A stretch of 6,192 nucleotides of DNA from Endozoicomonadaceae bacterium (GTDB lineage Bacteria > Pseudomonadota > Gammaproteobacteria > Pseudomonadales > Endozoicomonadaceae). The notes beneath the pieces were generated by a model that was not told the DNA's origin, searched no databases, and saw nothing but the letters and a program-made list of their open reading frames with translations. Positions 4,634 to 6,192 of the stretch are shown here, piece by piece. Position numbers and translations under genes: made by a program. Location of the stretch: NCBI GenBank assembly GCA_015163815.1, contig JAAOIJ010000122.1, positions 1 to 6,192 of the forward strand. Direction: 5' to 3'. Every line of letters starts with the position of its first letter. The first letter of the stretch is position 1.

Positions 4634-6192
4634 ATGCTACAAAAAACTATACAGCAGAATCAATTTTTTTCATCTTACTGATCTCAGTTTGCCTATTCAA
4701 TTCCTTCGCTATAGCCAGTTCAGAAGATGATCTTAGTAGTGTAACAAGACAATCTTTACATCCAAAAAACCAGACAAATTGTTTTTATCCAACACCAAAT
4801 TTAAAGGAGAGTTCTGCTCTTATATCACAATCAAAATTGATTGAAGAGCCTACTGCCTGGTTGTATGAAAAAATGATGACTGCCATCTTAGGAGCAAGTG
4901 TTGGTCTTGCAATGGCATCACCTATGATTATTGCAAGTGGAGGCACTGGGCTGCTTCCACTTGCCAGCACTATCTTAAAAGCATCTGCAGCTGGTGTTGC
5001 CACGAAAACAGCATTAGATGCAATACTATCTTGTGTTCTACCTGATGCAATAAAACAAAAACATGCTCAATCTTTATCTATGTTGACAACAGCTGGTACC
5101 GGTATTATTAATTCCTGGGGAGAAATTACAGGTTCTATTTTTAGTGCGATAGGCGGGCATTTAGGGTATGCTGCAACTAAAAAAATTATAGATTTCACTG
5201 AAAAGAAAACTGAAGCCACACTACCATCTGGTATTAAAGGTATCACTCAACTCGCTGGTAGTGTGTTTGGAAGTGTAGCCGGATCTACAGCTGGGCATTC
5301 TATCCATACTGCTATCATGAATCCTTTTCCAGGCGCGAATGGACAAATGATTGCAAATGACACTAGAAGAACAGCGGAACAAATATATGAAGATAACTGT
5401 ATCAATCAACCTGCGCTTGTATTAGATCAGAGAAGCATTGAATTAAGTGATTTAAAAAATTATTTGTTTTATTCAAATGGAACTTCTAAGCAAGCAGTAT
5501 CATTTATAAACAGAGTATCACGAATTCATGGAATAAAATATGGAAATGGGGTTGTTAAAATTACTCAAAATGGAATGTTTGTGGCACCTTGGATGGGATA
5601 TTATACGCCTAATGGATTAAGTAAATGCAGCAACACAGTTTCTCACACAGGCTATAATAAAGTATATGCTACGAGTGAGCATCAATTAAATGTAGCTATA
5701 AACGATGCACAAAAATGTTTGAGTACCAGGCTGAATATTATATATCCAATAGACTCTGAGTCATTTGATCATTATAATACTATTAGGGAATATACTAGTT
5801 CTAATATCACAGCATTTGAATTAGAATCACAAATGTTTAGTTTCTATCCGTTTATTAACAATTTAGCAAGCGCTAATACACCTGTGCAATTTACAGGCGA
5901 TGTAGAAATTAGAGCTTTTAATATTAATTGTCATATTTCAGATATAGCAGATCATCTGTTATTTTGCATTCCACCTGATCACAGTGATCATTTGACGACA
6001 AACCCTTTATATGCATCAAGTCCTTTGAAATTAAATAATAAGATTTTACCACAACATTGCTTTTGTCCTGGAGCGACTAAAGACAAAGGTGCTCCTGAAG
6101 GAATGCATTGTCCTATATATAATCCTGCTTTCCCTATAACAGAACCTACAATAGAACCTACAATAGAACCTACAATAGAACCTACAATAGAA
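4634..6192 (+). CDS. Exported Cys-rich glycine-zipper protein with PTIE repeats; frame broken near start, 3' end off window
   Basis: ATG 4634 has an excellent RBS (GAGG at 4624-4627, 6-base gap) and a strong promoter, but its frame stops at TGA 4679-4681. The next frame is open without a stop to the last base. Adding one base in A6 (4641-4646) or T7 (4664-4670) fuses them into at least 520 residues and restores a signal peptide ending in A-I-A|S-S at residues 28/29. No other ATG with an RBS serves the long frame; its first internal Met is at 4873, past the signal peptide. Mature protein: polar linker, then an Ala/Gly-rich apolar region (about 81-136), more Gly-rich segments, and a glycine zipper with Gly209, 213, 217 and 221 (GxxxGxxxGxxxG). 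A mixed domain with most of ten mature cysteines follows (including QHCFCPG and MHCPIY near the end), then TE(PTIE)4 at the edge. Family not recognised. Export to periplasm or beyond is likely; glycine zippers occur in membrane-inserting and pore-forming proteins, but that role here is inference. Confidence 0.72.
4641..4670 (+). other. Frameshift window: A6 and T7 tracts in the signal-peptide codons
   Basis: The shift between the RBS-supported start frame and the long frame must lie between 4634 and the TGA at 4679. It is most easily explained at A6 (4641-4646) or T7 (4664-4670). With T8 the N-terminus reads MLQKTIQQNQ then FFFILLISVCL; with A7 it reads MLQKNYTAES then IFFILLISVCL. Both give a plausible basic start, hydrophobic core and cleavage site. 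Deleting two bases from either tract would also restore the frame. Confidence 0.7.
6145..6192 (+). repeat. Tandem 12-bp repeat encoding PTIE, four or more copies
   Basis: Four perfect copies of CCTACAATAGAA at 6145-6156, 6157-6168, 6169-6180 and 6181-6192, cut by the window edge, so the true number is unknown. They are preceded by ACAGAA (Thr-Glu). Because the unit is four codons, changes in copy number keep the frame. The encoded Pro-Thr-Ile-Glu stretch is extended and acidic, typical of a stalk, linker or wall/surface-exposed spacer. Confidence 0.95.

Noticed and set aside
4837..4875. Internal starts (TTG 4837, ATG 4873) for the exported protein
   Set aside because: No Shine-Dalgarno precedes them, and using them would discard an obvious signal peptide that lies next to a good promoter, RBS and ATG.
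4785..5003. 72-codon minus-strand frame
   Set aside because: Antisense to the Ala/Gly-rich part of the exported protein, where codon bias creates open antisense frames.
5221..5409. 62-codon minus-strand frame
   Set aside because: Antisense to the long + strand frame with no start signals of its own.

Overview
The window is very AT-rich and reads as chromosome from a Gram-negative bacterium. A recognisable LolA (periplasmic lipoprotein carrier) implies an outer membrane. The low GC, the many homopolymer runs, a decayed IS30-type insertion sequence and two large proteins of unrecognised family suggest a host-associated or intracellular gammaproteobacterium, for instance something Legionella/Coxiella-like. 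That placement is inference; nothing here fixes a genus.

Layout, all complete or partial genes on the + strand. Bases 1-157 are non-coding and begin with a long hairpin plus T-run that looks like the terminator of an upstream gene. Bases 158-2524 encode a 788-residue lysine-rich protein with a hydrophobic hairpin in the middle; its family is not recognised. Bases 2525-2700 are non-coding and carry a 13-bp direct repeat and a small dyad. Bases 2701-3066 encode a 121-residue protein with about four membrane spans. Bases 3229-3432 encode a 67-residue soluble protein whose start I place downstream of the longest possible ORF, because a promoter and a Shine-Dalgarno both point there. Bases 3497-4153 encode LolA, with its own RBS, a likely promoter and a dyad just upstream.

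Bases 4168-4495 hold a dead IS30-family element on the minus strand. Only about 84 codons of the transposase C-terminus remain, yet both terminal inverted repeats are recognisable, so it is an internally deleted copy about 317 bp long. Immediately after it comes a strong extended -10 promoter, a good RBS and an ATG (4634) for a large exported protein that runs off the right edge. From that ATG the frame hits a stop after 15 codons. One added base in a nearby A6 or T7 run joins the ATG to more than 500 uninterrupted codons and completes a textbook signal peptide ending AIA|SS. This is the most interesting point in the window: phase variation, transcriptional slippage, a recent pseudogene or a base-call error. 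The mature protein has a glycine zipper, ten visible cysteines and a PTIE tetrapeptide repeat that is cut by the window edge.

There is no evident operon: gaps are 65-480 bp and several genes have their own candidate promoter. LolA supplies a housekeeping envelope function. The other genes look like accessory, possibly host-interaction, genes, but no joint pathway can be shown from the sequence. No tRNA, rRNA or CRISPR array was seen.
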